A DNA stretch of 64,000 bases from Kaistia soli DSM 19436. GTDB taxonomy: Bacteria > Pseudomonadota > Alphaproteobacteria > Rhizobiales > Kaistiaceae. Numbering within the stretch: position 1 is the stretch's first letter; each line of letters begins with the position of its first letter. The notes beneath the pieces are model-generated. The model saw only the letters and a program-made list of their open reading frames with translations. It was not told the origin of the DNA and did no database searches. The translations under genes and the position numbers were made by a program. Shown in pieces: positions 45,723-55,055 of the stretch. Location of the stretch: the NCBI RefSeq assembly GCF_900129325.1, contig NZ_FQUP01000006.1, positions 1-64,000 of the forward strand. Reading direction: 5' to 3'.

Positions 45723-46450
45723 CAGTCTCGGGCCCCGGACAGGCCGGCGTGGCGAACGCGGGCAGCGATATCGGCTGCCAGGGTTCGGCCGCCTCGCTCC
45801 TTACCGAGAGCGCCGCGCCGGTCGACCGTGTCCGGCATCGCGGCCAGAAGTGCGCCGAGCTGTCTGTCGAGAGAAGTCCTATCGCCCCAGACAGCATAGA
45901 CGGCGCCGGTCTTAGCGAGATTGTCGAGGCCGGGCGCGAAGACCGCCGTCGACTTCGCCTTTTCCTCGAGCACCTCGATCGGCAGCTTCGTCACGCGGGA
46001 CATCGACGGCAGATCCATGACGGCTGGCTCTGCGCCCGGAATGGCAACGAGGACGCGCGTGGCCAGCGCAGTGGCCAGAAAGGCGCCGGCTGCCGAATGG
46101 CCGTAGAGGATCCCGATCGTAGGTCGCCCCTTGAGATCGGCGAGGATCAGCGCCTTAGCAAGGTGCGAGAGATACTCATTGAGCCCCAGCAGTTCGTCTC
46201 GCTTGCTCATGCGCTGGCTGCCGCTATCAACGAGGACGAGTATCGGTCCCGTTCCTCGGTCGATCGAGTCCATCACCGCTTTCGCGAGAACGATCGCCTC
46301 GTCGACACCGATCGGCGCATGATCGGTGACGCCGAGCACCAGTGCATCTGATCCGTCCGGTAGCCTCGCCGATCCGACGAGGACGCCCTTGTCGACATGA
46401 ATGTCGTGTCCGCTCGGAAAAAGCGACGCGAGAAGGTCAGCGAGCGTCAT
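45722..46450 (-). CDS. mdcE: MdcE: malonate decarboxylase gamma subunit
   Basis: A 242-residue carboxyltransferase-fold protein. With MdcD it releases CO2 from malonyl-S-ACP and regenerates acetyl-S-ACP. The motif LYGHSAAGAFLATALATRV is typical of the gamma subunit's oxyanion region. It overlaps mdcD by 14 bases. Confidence 0.93.
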   Translation of the reverse strand: MTLADLLASLFPSGHDIHVDKGVLVGSARLPDGSDALVLGVTDHAPIGVDEAIVLAKAVMDSIDRGTGPILVLVDSGSQRMSKRDELLGLNEYLSHLAKALILADLKGRPTIGILYGHSAAGAFLATALATRVLVAIPGAEPAVMDLPSMSRVTKLPIEVLEEKAKSTAVFAPGLDNLAKTGAVYAVWGDRTSLDRQLGALLAAMPDTVDRRGALGKERGGRTLAADIAARVRHAGLSGARD

Positions 46451-47393
46451 GGCCGTTCACCCCGAACTGGTCTGCGAGAGGAATAAAGGTCTCGGCTGGC
46501 ATGCCTGGGACCGACTTCGGATCGGGGATGCCGAGCGCGGCCCAGATGTCGAGCCCGTCCTCCATCGTGCCGAAGCGCTGGACGCGGGTGTCGAGCCGTT
46601 CCTGCTCGGCAGCAAGCACGGCCGCATCGATTGCGCCATTTTCCCCGATGCACTCGATCGCGGCCGCCCGAAAGGCCGCGACCGCGTCATCGACGAATGT
46701 ACCGGCCGCACCGATCAAGCGGCGATGCTTGCCGCCCATGGTGCGCCAGACCAGCGCGCGGTCCCGCGAGTCGAATTCTTCGACGCCGCGGTTGGTCTCG
46801 ATGACCTCGGGACCCGACACGGCGATTCGTCCCTGCTCGGAGATGACGAGTGCGGAGCAGCACGCCGCGATGAGACCGCCGCCGCCGTAGCAGCCGGCGC
46901 GGCCGCCGATGAGGCCGACGACAGGAACGCCGGCCGCGCGAGCTTCGATCACAGCCCGCATGATCTCGGCTATGGCGAGTTCGCCGGCATTCGCCTCTTG
47001 CAGGCGGACGCCGCCCGTATCGAACAAGATTAGGACGGGCGTCGACGCCAGATCCCGCGCCGCCTTCACGAGACCTGTCAGCTTTGCCCCGTGCACCTCG
47101 CCGAAGGCCCCGCCCATGAAGCGACCCTCTTGCGCCGCCACGAGCACATCGCGGCCGCCGAGCCTCCCCCGTCCAACGGCGATGCCATCGTCGAACTGAT
47201 GCGGGAGATCGAACAGCGCCAGATGCGGGCTGACGACGCGGTCCGGCGGCGCCAGGAATTCGGCGAAGCTGCCTGGATCGAGCAGCAGATCGAGGCGCTG
47301 GCGCGCGCTCGCCTCGTACCAGCTCCGCGGCCCTGCTCCGGCAGGCCGACTTCCGACAGGGTCTCCGCCGCTCTCGGCCCGGCTTACGTGCAT
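46437..47393 (-). CDS. mdcD: MdcD: malonate decarboxylase beta subunit
   Basis: A 318-residue carboxyltransferase-fold subunit with FDTGGVRLQEANAGE and GRAGCYGGGGLIAA, the glycine-rich oxyanion-hole segments of the beta subunit. It pairs with MdcE in the biotin-independent decarboxylase. It overlaps mdcC by ten bases. Confidence 0.94.
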   Translation of the reverse strand: MHVSRAESGGDPVGSRPAGAGPRSWYEASARQRLDLLLDPGSFAEFLAPPDRVVSPHLALFDLPHQFDDGIAVGRGRLGGRDVLVAAQEGRFMGGAFGEVHGAKLTGLVKAARDLASTPVLILFDTGGVRLQEANAGELAIAEIMRAVIEARAAGVPVVGLIGGRAGCYGGGGLIAACCSALVISEQGRIAVSGPEVIETNRGVEEFDSRDRALVWRTMGGKHRRLIGAAGTFVDDAVAAFRAAAIECIGENGAIDAAVLAAEQERLDTRVQRFGTMEDGLDIWAALGIPDPKSVPGMPAETFIPLADQFGVNGHDAR

Positions 47394-47707
47394 GGCTGAT
47401 CCTCCTCGATGAGACGGGCGGCCTGTGCCAGGCGGATCGCGACGATGTCGGGCCTTGCGCCGCCGTCATTGATTGAGAAGCGGACGCCGCCCGGCGATCG
47501 CCGCTCCACGAAATCGCGAGCGACGGCCTGCCAGACGGGACCGAATCCGGCGATGGCGGTGCTGATCTCCAGGTGACACTCCTCGGCCGCAAGAACGCGT
47601 TCGGCCAGCACCTCGAGATCGCCCGAGCCGACGACGCCGACGATCGCCATGGCGCGCCGGCCGCGGGCCGGCTGTGGCGCCTGCAGTTGGATGGTCAATG
47701 TCTCCAT
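47384..47707 (-). CDS. mdcC: MdcC: malonate decarboxylase acyl carrier protein (delta subunit)
   Basis: A 107-residue carrier protein. Ser28 in VVGSGDLEV is the attachment point of the phosphoribosyl-dephospho-CoA arm. The ATG at 47707 is preferred because GAGGG lies eight bases upstream; a GTG five codons earlier is possible. Confidence 0.92.
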   Translation of the reverse strand: METLTIQLQAPQPARGRRAMAIVGVVGSGDLEVLAERVLAAEECHLEISTAIAGFGPVWQAVARDFVERRSPGGVRFSINDGGARPDIVAIRLAQAARLIEEDQPCT

Positions 47708-47718
47708 CGCCTTCACCC

Positions 47719-49365
47719 TCACCAGTTGCGGAAGCGGGACGGCGGGTCGTACAGGCCGCCGGACCAGTGCACGAGGTCCTTGATCGAGCGGGCCGCAAGG
47801 AGGCTGCGGTCGGCATCAAGCGGGTCGATGCCGAGATCCTCCGGCCGGCAGATCACGCCGCGGGCGCGGAGACCTTCGACGGCCTTGCGGTCGCGGGCGA
47901 GGCCGACATCGGTGTAGCCGGCGACACCGCGGATGGCCTGTTCTCGCTCGGCTGGGCTGCGGCAGAGAAGGAGGTTAGCGATGCCCTCCTCGGTCACGAT
48001 ATGCGTGACGTCGTCGCCATAGATCATGACCGGCGCCAGATCGAGCTTCAGCCTGTCGGCGAGCTCGATGGCGTCGAGCCGCTCGACGAATTGAGGTGCG
48101 TTCTTCTCGCCAAACGTTTCGCCGATCTGCACTACCAGCTTGCGACCACGGCGCAGTGGCGCCGGCGATACCGGATCGGCATCGGCGCCGGCCTTCAGCC
48201 AGGGCTCGCTCGGATGACGGCGGCCGCGCGCGTCGGAGCCCATGTTGGGCGCGCCGCCGAAGCCTGCGACGCGGCTGGTCGTTACTGTTGAGGAATTGCC
48301 GGCTAGATCGATCTGCAGCGTCGAACCGATGAACATGTCGCAAGCATAGAGTCCGGCGACCTGCGAGAAGGCGCGATTGGAGCGCAGCGATCCGTCCGAG
48401 CCGGTGAAATAGATGTCCGGGCGGGCTCGGATATAACCGTCCATCCCGACCTCGGAGCCGAAGGAATGGATCTGCTCGACCCAGCCAGCCTCGATCGCCG
48501 GGATCAGCGCCGGATGCGGGTTGAGCGCAAAATGGGTGGCGATCTTGCCTTTGAGGCCGAGCCGTTCACCGAAAGTCGGCAGCAGCAGCTCGATTGCCGC
48601 GGTGGAGAAGCCGATGCCGTGGTTGAGCCGCCTGACGCCATAAGGGGCATAGATGCCCTTGATCGCGAGCATGGCGGTCAGAATCTGCGTTTCGGTGATC
48701 AGCGCCGGATCCCGGGTGAACAGCGGCTCGACGAAGAACGGGCGGCCGGCGTCGACCACGAAATGCACCCGGTCACCCGGGATATCGACGCGCGGCACGT
48801 GATCGACGATCTCTCCGACCTGCGCGATGACGATCCCGTCCTTGAAGGCGGTCGCCTCGACAACCGTCGGCGTATCCTCGGTGTTTGGGCCGGTATAGAG
48901 GTTGCCGTCGCGGTCGGCGCTCACGGCGGCGATCAATGCTACATGCGGCGTCAGGTCTATAAAGTAGCGCGCAAAGAGTTCGAGGTAGGTGTGGACAGCG
49001 CCCAGCTCGATCTTTCCGCCGAACAGCATCGCGGCGATGCGCGCCGACTGTGGTCCGGAATAGGCATAGTCGAGCCGCTTCGCGATCCCGCGCTCGAAAA
49101 GATCGAGATGGGCCGGCAGCACAACCCCAGACTGCACCATGTGAAGGGTGTTGAGCCGGGCCGGGTCGGCAGCGAGGAGGGCCGCGGACAGGAGGTCGGC
49201 CTGCTTCTGGTTGTCGCCCTCGAGGCAGACCCGGTCTCCGGGTTGGATGACCGCCTCCAGCAGGCGAGTCGCGTCACCAGCGGCGACGATCTTGCCTTCA
49301 GCCAGCTTGATGCCGGCCTCGATACGCCTATCGCGCCTGGCGCGATTCTGCTGCCATTCGGCCAT
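47719..49365 (-). CDS. mdcA: MdcA: acetyl-S-ACP:malonate ACP transferase (alpha subunit)
   Basis: A 548-residue CoA-transferase-like subunit that swaps acetyl for malonyl on MdcC. Start ATG 49365, with GAAAGG seven bases upstream. Motifs such as GDNQKQADLL and YTGPNTEDTP are of the family. It is the first gene of the operon, 11 bases before mdcC. The promoter should lie between this start and the hairpin at 49394, a gap of only 28 bases. Otherwise the transcript starts further upstream and runs through the hairpin. Confidence 0.94.
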   Translation of the reverse strand: MAEWQQNRARRDRRIEAGIKLAEGKIVAAGDATRLLEAVIQPGDRVCLEGDNQKQADLLSAALLAADPARLNTLHMVQSGVVLPAHLDLFERGIAKRLDYAYSGPQSARIAAMLFGGKIELGAVHTYLELFARYFIDLTPHVALIAAVSADRDGNLYTGPNTEDTPTVVEATAFKDGIVIAQVGEIVDHVPRVDIPGDRVHFVVDAGRPFFVEPLFTRDPALITETQILTAMLAIKGIYAPYGVRRLNHGIGFSTAAIELLLPTFGERLGLKGKIATHFALNPHPALIPAIEAGWVEQIHSFGSEVGMDGYIRARPDIYFTGSDGSLRSNRAFSQVAGLYACDMFIGSTLQIDLAGNSSTVTTSRVAGFGGAPNMGSDARGRRHPSEPWLKAGADADPVSPAPLRRGRKLVVQIGETFGEKNAPQFVERLDAIELADRLKLDLAPVMIYGDDVTHIVTEEGIANLLLCRSPAEREQAIRGVAGYTDVGLARDRKAVEGLRARGVICRPEDLGIDPLDADRSLLAARSIKDLVHWSGGLYDPPSRFRNW

Positions 49366-49393
49366 GATGGGCCTTTCGCTCCGTGGGGAAAAG

Positions 49394-49433
49394 GGTGCGT
49401 GGGGGGCCGGGAGGGGGCGGCCCCCCACGCACC
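49394..49433 (-). terminator. Perfect 16-base-stem hairpin between hydrolase and mdcA
   Basis: Arms GGTGCGTGGGGGGCCG (49394-49409) and CGGCCCCCCACGCACC (49418-49433) are exact reverse complements around an 8-base loop. On the minus strand the stem is followed by CCTTTTCCCC, a short T-run. It lies just after the hydrolase stop (49442), fitting a terminator for that gene. It is also only 28 bases before mdcA, so it could act as an attenuator if transcription starts upstream. Confidence 0.75.
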
Positions 49434-49441
49434 AGCCGCCG

Positions 49442-50218
49442 TCACTTGTCGAGGCTGCGGGCTGCCTCGGCGATCACATCGGCGACTTCCCGGGGGTGGG
49501 AGGCATAGACCGAGTGGCTGGCGCCCTCGATCACGATCCACTTGCTCTTGGCCCGCTCGTAATACCAACGCTCGAGTTCGGGACTGATGATCTGGTCGGA
49601 ACCGGCGACGACCCCCCAACTCGGCTTGTCCTTCCAGGCAGCCGCAGTGAGGGGCGTTGCGAACACACTCTTCTGCGCGAGAACCTGCGAGCGCGAGGCG
49701 AATTCGGCGTCCGGTCGCGGCAGGTCGGGCGCGAACAGGGTCAGGAACTTGTCGTGCTCGAGATAGGTGTAGCCGTCGGGCGTCACATTGATCGCGCCTT
49801 CGGTCTTGCCGAGCACGCTCGGCGTCTTCGCGCCGAGGGCGCTCTCGTCTTCGCCGACATCGGGTGCGTGCGCCGCAATATAGACGAGCCCGACCACCTT
49901 CGGATCGACGCCAGCCTCGGTGATGACCGATCCGCCATAGCTATGGCCGACCAGCAGTACCGGTCCGTCCTGCAGATCGAGGATCCGCTTCGTCGCCGCA
50001 ACATCGTCGGCGAACGAGGTTTCCGGCTCCTGCACCATCGTGACGGAATAGCCGTCCTTGACGAGAAAATCGTAGACGCCCTTCCAGCCAGAGGCATCGA
50101 CCCAGGCTCCGTGTACGAGGACGATGTTCTTCAGCGGCGCTGCTTCGGCACCTGGCGCAGTCGCTATCAAAACACAGGCGGCCACAAGGCCGGCCCGGAT
50201 CAGTCTGCTTGTTGTCAT
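49442..50218 (-). CDS. Secreted alpha/beta-hydrolase
   Basis: A 258-residue hydrolase. The ATG has GGGAGA seven bases upstream. The signal peptide is MTTSRLIRAGLVAACVLIAT followed by APGAEAAP. The oxyanion motif VHGAWVDASGW, nucleophile Ser93 in VGHSYGG, and the late Asp (AGSD) and His (GASHSVY) form the catalytic triad. Close relatives are annotated as esterases or salicylate-esterase-like hydrolases; the substrate is unknown. It ends at a strong hairpin before the mdc operon and is not obviously part of it. Confidence 0.88.
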   Translation of the reverse strand: MTTSRLIRAGLVAACVLIATAPGAEAAPLKNIVLVHGAWVDASGWKGVYDFLVKDGYSVTMVQEPETSFADDVAATKRILDLQDGPVLLVGHSYGGSVITEAGVDPKVVGLVYIAAHAPDVGEDESALGAKTPSVLGKTEGAINVTPDGYTYLEHDKFLTLFAPDLPRPDAEFASRSQVLAQKSVFATPLTAAAWKDKPSWGVVAGSDQIISPELERWYYERAKSKWIVIEGASHSVYASHPREVADVIAEAARSLDK

Positions 50219-50435
50219 TGATCGTCTCCCGGGTTGAGGTTGTCTTGGCGGGCTGTGTCCGCCCGCATCGCTCTGATTGCCGATCCCTAGTCGGGCGGCA
50301 GCGGGTTGGTTGCTCCGCCTTACGAGGTGCTCACTGGCTGCATTAGGTCCAGTTCAGCAGATCCGGGTTTCAGCCTCTTTCGCGAAATCAGCAACGTTTG
50401 CGAAAAGGACCTCAAATCCGGCTCCAACCTCCCCG

Positions 50436-53400
50436 TTAAGATTTGGAGTCGCCCAGAGCGGCCGGCCCCGGCTGACCAGGATTCCCAAGCGCCGGCTCCG
50501 TGCCGCGGCTCTGGCGCTCCAGGGCGAACACGAAGGATTCGTAGGGGCGTCCGGTGGCGTGGCGCATGCCCATCTCGCAGGTCCGGTTGGCGGAGAAATA
50601 CGCATCTGCCGACCGCTCAGCGACCGACTGCGCCTCCTCGCACGTAGCCGAGCGCACGAGTTCGGGATGGAGGAGCCCGCGGTCCCCTGCCGTCCCGCAG
50701 CAGGCGGCCCCGATCGGCACCTCGACTTCAAGTGCGAGGCTCCGTGCGATCTCCTCAAGAGCCCCGGTAAGCTCTAGATGCATCATGGAGCAAGTCGGGT
50801 GCAGCACCACGTGGCCGAGTTCCCGCTCGACGGAGAGCGCGGGCAGCAGATCGCGGCACCACTGGGTGACATCGATCAGCTTGATCCGCTTGAAGCGAGC
50901 CTCCCGCTCTTCGTCCAGGCTCCTGCAGACCTCGGTGACGAGCCCGTGCGTGCAAGAGGCCGCATCGATCACCACCGGCAGGCGCCCTTCTTCCGACCAA
51001 CGCCACAGCGCATCGGCCATGCGGGTCGACATGTCGGCATGAGCACGCGCGTACCCCTTGGAACTGAAGGGAGTGGCGCAGCAGAGGCCCGCAACGTCCG
51101 GCGGTATCCAGAGGGGCCGACCGGCCCGCTCGGAGACCAGCAGCAGCGCCTCCGGCAGGCTCATCGGATCGCTGCAATCCGGGTCGCGGCCGAACATGCG
51201 GTTGATGCAGGCCGGGAAATAGACAGCCGCCGCGCCGTCCTTCATCGTGTGCGGCAGAGCCTTGGCCGCATGCGGCATCGGTCCTGGCACAGAGGGGAGC
51301 AGGTCCTCGGATATCACGCTGCGGCCGAGCCCGGTCAGCGCCGTAAGGGTACGGGTTCCGAAGGTCTTCTGGATCACGTCGGCAGTCGAAAGCCCGATGC
51401 GCGACAGTCGCTCCACCAGCGCCCAGTTGCGCGCCACGCGCAAGGCCACCGTTTCCTCGCGTTCGCTGCGCTCCATGCGCCGAAACGATCGCATGAGGCT
51501 GCCGGTATCGATGCCAATAGGGCAGCGGAGTGAGCACGTTCCGTCGCCTGCGCAGGTCTGGATGGCGTCGTATTCATAGTCCTTCTGGAGCCGGTCGAGC
51601 ACAGCAGAGCCATCCGACTGTCGCGCCATCTCCCGCCGGAGCACGATGCGCTGCCGCGGCGTGGTGGTGACGTTGCGGCTCGGACAGACCGGCTCGCAGA
51701 AGCCGCATTCGATGCACTGGGAAGCATCTGCGACAGTCTCGATCATGGGAACGGATTTGAGCCGCTCCAGATGGAGCATCTTCCTGCGCGTCAGGATGAC
51801 ATTGGGTCCGAGGACGCCTTCCGGGTCCGCCAATTCCTTGATTCGCCACATCATCGCCGTGGCCTTTTCGCCCCATTCGGCAGCGAGGAACGGCGCCATG
51901 TTCAGGCCGGTCCCGTGTTCGGCTTTCAGCGACCCGTCATATTTCTGGACGACGAGCGACACGAGTTCTTCCATGAAGGCGGAGTAGCGGGCGCGGCTCT
52001 CTTCCTCGTCCAGCTTCGCGACCAGCATGAAATGAAGATTGCCATGCGCCGCATGCCCGGCGATGCCGGGTGTGAAGCCATGCTTCGCGAGCAATTGCTG
52101 CAGGTCGCGCGCTGCGGCGGCAAGGCTTGCCGGCGGGAAGCAGACATCCTCGGTGATTAGCATGGCTCCTGCGGGCCTCTGCTTGCCGACCAGGCCGAGC
52201 AGGCCCTCGCGGACGTGCCAGGCAAGCTCCACCGCCTCGGCGACACTCGTAAAGGCGACGGGCTGGAGAAGGCCCTTGCCCTCGAGGTGGGCTGTGATCT
52301 CGCTCTCCTTGAGCGCCAGGCTTTCAACCGAACCCGCGCCGAACTCGACCAGCAGGGCAGCCGCCTCCGGATCGAGCCGCGCCCAATAGCTGGGGGTGCC
52401 CTCGATCAGCTGGCTTGCCGCCGTCAATGCCGGCGCCACCATCAATTCCACCGCCGACGCACCCATCGCCACGAGATGCGGCACGACGGACACTGCAGCG
52501 TCGATCGACGGGAAGATCAGGAAGGCCACGCCCCTGACGGCCGGCACCGGAACGGTCTCCATCACCGCCTCGGCGATGAAGGCAAGCGTCCCCTCCGACC
52601 CAACGAGCAGCCGGCGGAATATCTGCAGAGGCGTCTCGCCATCGAGGAGAGCGCAGAGCCGGTAGCCATGCGTGTTGCGTATCGAGTATTTCCGGCGCAC
52701 CCGTACGGCAAGTTCCGCGTCGGCTAGCAGTTCGGCACGCAGCTGCATCAGCCCCTCGGCCAGGGCTGGCTCGGCTGCCGCGAACGCCTCCTCGGCACCT
52801 GGCTCCGCCGTGTCGATGATCGTTCCCGATGGCAATACGAAGGTGCAGTCGGCCATGGTGCGATAGGCATCGCGGTCGAGCGTGCAGCGCATTCCTCCCG
52901 CATTGTTGGCGATCACGCCACCGATCGTGCAGGCGCCGTGGCTGGCCGGGTCGGGGCCAAGCTGACGGCCGTGCCGCGCAACATGGGCATTGGCAATGCC
53001 GAGGATAGTGCCGGCTTTCGCGCGGAGGCGCAGGCCGTTCTGCTCGATGCTGCAGCCTTGCCAGTATCGTCGGACATCGATCAGCACATCGTCCGACTGC
53101 GACTGGCCGTTGAGGCTCGTCCCGGCGGCGCGGAATACGGCCTTCCGACCATTCTGCCGACAGAATTCCAGCAGGCGTGCCATCTCGTCGACGCTGCGCG
53201 GCATGACGACGACATTGGGCAGGTAGCGATACGGACTGGCGTCCGATGCATAGCGAACGAGATCGGTCAGCCGATGAAGAACTCTGTCCGGCCCCAGCAA
53301 GCTCACCAGGGAGTCGCGCAGATCGGCCGGCGTTCCATCGATACGGTCGTCGGGAACGGCATCGCAGACGATCGAGCCTGACGGACGCCCGATCTTGGTG

Positions 53401-53486
53401 GGATTGGCCTCAAAGAGCTTCCTCAACCGCCCCTCCTGCTGATCAGCCTGCGGCGCACGGATGGCCGCTGCACGAGACTGATGCAT
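50436..53486 (-). CDS. FAD and 4Fe-4S D-lactate-type dehydrogenase
   Basis: A 1016-residue fusion. Residues about 50-270 are a PCMH-type FAD-binding domain (RYASDASPYRYLPNVVV, FRAAGTSLNGQS). Residues about 270-560 form the FAD-linked oxidase C-terminal domain. A ferredoxin pair follows (CIECGFCEPVCPS and CAGDGTCSLRCPIG). The end is a CCG cysteine-rich region with CCATPFSSKG, HPTCSMMHL and CCGTAGDRG. This is the layout of membrane-associated NAD-independent D-lactate dehydrogenases (D-iLDH, Dld-II) and related 2-hydroxyacid enzymes that pass electrons to quinone. About 50 extra N-terminal residues suggest the true start may be later. It lies 93 bases after the HlyD gene. Confidence 0.88.
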   Translation of the reverse strand: MHQSRAAAIRAPQADQQEGRLRKLFEANPTKIGRPSGSIVCDAVPDDRIDGTPADLRDSLVSLLGPDRVLHRLTDLVRYASDASPYRYLPNVVVMPRSVDEMARLLEFCRQNGRKAVFRAAGTSLNGQSQSDDVLIDVRRYWQGCSIEQNGLRLRAKAGTILGIANAHVARHGRQLGPDPASHGACTIGGVIANNAGGMRCTLDRDAYRTMADCTFVLPSGTIIDTAEPGAEEAFAAAEPALAEGLMQLRAELLADAELAVRVRRKYSIRNTHGYRLCALLDGETPLQIFRRLLVGSEGTLAFIAEAVMETVPVPAVRGVAFLIFPSIDAAVSVVPHLVAMGASAVELMVAPALTAASQLIEGTPSYWARLDPEAAALLVEFGAGSVESLALKESEITAHLEGKGLLQPVAFTSVAEAVELAWHVREGLLGLVGKQRPAGAMLITEDVCFPPASLAAAARDLQQLLAKHGFTPGIAGHAAHGNLHFMLVAKLDEEESRARYSAFMEELVSLVVQKYDGSLKAEHGTGLNMAPFLAAEWGEKATAMMWRIKELADPEGVLGPNVILTRRKMLHLERLKSVPMIETVADASQCIECGFCEPVCPSRNVTTTPRQRIVLRREMARQSDGSAVLDRLQKDYEYDAIQTCAGDGTCSLRCPIGIDTGSLMRSFRRMERSEREETVALRVARNWALVERLSRIGLSTADVIQKTFGTRTLTALTGLGRSVISEDLLPSVPGPMPHAAKALPHTMKDGAAAVYFPACINRMFGRDPDCSDPMSLPEALLLVSERAGRPLWIPPDVAGLCCATPFSSKGYARAHADMSTRMADALWRWSEEGRLPVVIDAASCTHGLVTEVCRSLDEEREARFKRIKLIDVTQWCRDLLPALSVERELGHVVLHPTCSMMHLELTGALEEIARSLALEVEVPIGAACCGTAGDRGLLHPELVRSATCEEAQSVAERSADAYFSANRTCEMGMRHATGRPYESFVFALERQSRGTEPALGNPGQPGPAALGDSKS

Positions 53487-53579
53487 CAGCGACCGGGCTT
53501 CTTCCCGGTTTCCGGCCCGAATTGCAGAAAACCGGTCAGCCGATTTCGCGCAGGTCCGACCCCACCAGCGGGCGGCCGA

Positions 53580-54848
53580 TCAGTTCTGGCTTGGAGAGCT
53601 GTCGAGGCCGGGAACCAGCCCCGGATCGACTTCTGTGGGGCTTGGGGCCGGGGACGTGGCCGGAACCGGTAAACGCTCGACCTCGGACGCTTCCGCCACG
53701 GCCGGGCCGAGGCAATTCGCACGCGGCGCGGGCGGTTCGAAGAGGTTCGCGAGATCGTGCCACTGGGCCACGAGCCGTTGCCGCCAGCCCGGGTTCTCGC
53801 CTGCCGGCGCAGGATTGACGGTGATCGTGGCCGTCAGACCGGAGACGAGCGGAACCCCCGGCGGCACCTCGTCGATCGCGATGCGGACCGGAACCCGCTG
53901 GGCGAGCTGAACCCAGGTATAGATCGGATTGACGTCCGGCAGCCCCTGCGCGCCGGCCGCGGCGTTCCCGACGCTGATGCCGCGCGTGATCGTCTCGACA
54001 TGGCCCTTGATGGGGGTGCCATAGCCCATCAGCTTCGCTTCGACGGGATCGCCGATGCAGATCTGGGCAAGCTTCGTCTCCTCGAAATAGCCGTCGATCC
54101 AGAAGCTCTCGGCATCCACGACCGAGATGTTGCTGTTGCCGACCGCCGCGAAATCGCCGACGCGCAGCAGCAGGTTGGTGACGTAGCCGTTGACCGGGCT
54201 CGTCACCTTGGTGCGCTCCATATTGATCCGGGCCTGCGCCAGTTGCTGGGTTGCGGCGTCGAAAGCAGCCTTCGCCTGCAAGGCGCCGCCGGCAAAGACC
54301 TGCTGCTCCTCGGGCGTGGTCGCGGCGTCCGACAGGCGCTGGCGACGGTCGGATTGCGCCTGCTTGACCTGGACGTCGGCCGCCGCCTGGTCGACGCCCG
54401 CCTGCGCGGTCCTCGCTGCGACTTCGAAGTTGAACGGGTCGATCTCGTAGAGCAGTTCGCCCTGCCGGACGAACTTGTTGTCGGCCACGGCGAGGCGGAT
54501 GATCTCTCCCGACACTTGCGGAGCGATATTGGCAACCTGGACACGCACGACGCCATTCCGCGTCCAAGGCGTCGTCGCGTAGTACTGCCAGACCATCAGA
54601 ACTGCCACGACCGCCGCGGCTGCGACGGCCAGCGTGGCGAGCGTCGTCGCTGCTTTCGCGACGAAGTGCAAGACGGGTGATCTGCGGCGCGCCTCGATCG
54701 AGGCAGCATTGGTCGGGGGAGCTGTCGGCAGCGATTCCGCGGCGACCGGGGCTTCCGCAGGGGCAGGTCTCGGCTCAGGGGCGGAGCTTGCCGCTGCGAG
54801 TGAGCTGGGCGTGGACAGCACGGACGTGGATGGCTCGGCCATGGACAT
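53580..54848 (-). CDS. HlyD-family efflux adaptor (AaeA/EmrA-like)
   Basis: A 422-residue membrane fusion protein. A Pro/Ala-rich cytoplasmic start is followed by a single membrane helix (about 62-90), then the biotinyl-lipoyl and alpha-hairpin region (IAPQVSGEI, then a coiled-coil with VDQAAADVQVKQAQSDRRQRL) and a beta-barrel domain (MGYGTPIKGHVETITRGI). It links the inner-membrane pump to an outer-membrane channel. Its partners are the DUF1656 protein (gap of three bases) and the FusC-type pump upstream in the operon. Confidence 0.9.
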   Translation of the reverse strand: MSMAEPSTSVLSTPSSLAAASSAPEPRPAPAEAPVAAESLPTAPPTNAASIEARRRSPVLHFVAKAATTLATLAVAAAAVVAVLMVWQYYATTPWTRNGVVRVQVANIAPQVSGEIIRLAVADNKFVRQGELLYEIDPFNFEVAARTAQAGVDQAAADVQVKQAQSDRRQRLSDAATTPEEQQVFAGGALQAKAAFDAATQQLAQARINMERTKVTSPVNGYVTNLLLRVGDFAAVGNSNISVVDAESFWIDGYFEETKLAQICIGDPVEAKLMGYGTPIKGHVETITRGISVGNAAAGAQGLPDVNPIYTWVQLAQRVPVRIAIDEVPPGVPLVSGLTATITVNPAPAGENPGWRQRLVAQWHDLANLFEPPAPRANCLGPAVAEASEVERLPVPATSPAPSPTEVDPGLVPGLDSSPSQN

Positions 54849-54851
54849 CCT

Positions 54852-55055
54852 CTAGGTCAGGATCGTGATGAGCGCGAAGATCGCGACGAAGAGGCCGCAC
54901 TCCGCCAGTGACGGGTTCGAGAACCAGTGTCCGAATCCGATGCGCGCCAGGACCGGGCGAAGCACGAGCGCGACAAGGATCGCGAGACCGAGCGTGCGGA
55001 CGATCGGAGCGATCATGACGCCGCCGATGACGAGATCGTAGAAGCGCGGGGTCAT
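54852..55055 (-). CDS. DUF1656 small membrane protein (AaeX-like)
   Basis: A 67-residue protein with two membrane helices (ILVALVLRPVLARIGFGHWF region and GLFVAIFALITILT). It matches the DUF1656/AaeX family that always accompanies AaeA/AaeB-type aromatic-acid exporters. The ATG overlaps the FusC-type gene stop by four bases. Its role in the pump is not known. Confidence 0.85.
   Translation of the reverse strand: MTPRFYDLVIGGVMIAPIVRTLGLAILVALVLRPVLARIGFGHWFSNPSLAECGLFVAIFALITILT

Noticed and set aside
48466-49587. Long plus-strand frame opposite mdcA and the hydrolase
   Set aside because: It spans two well-supported minus-strand genes and the hairpin, and its translation has no family features.
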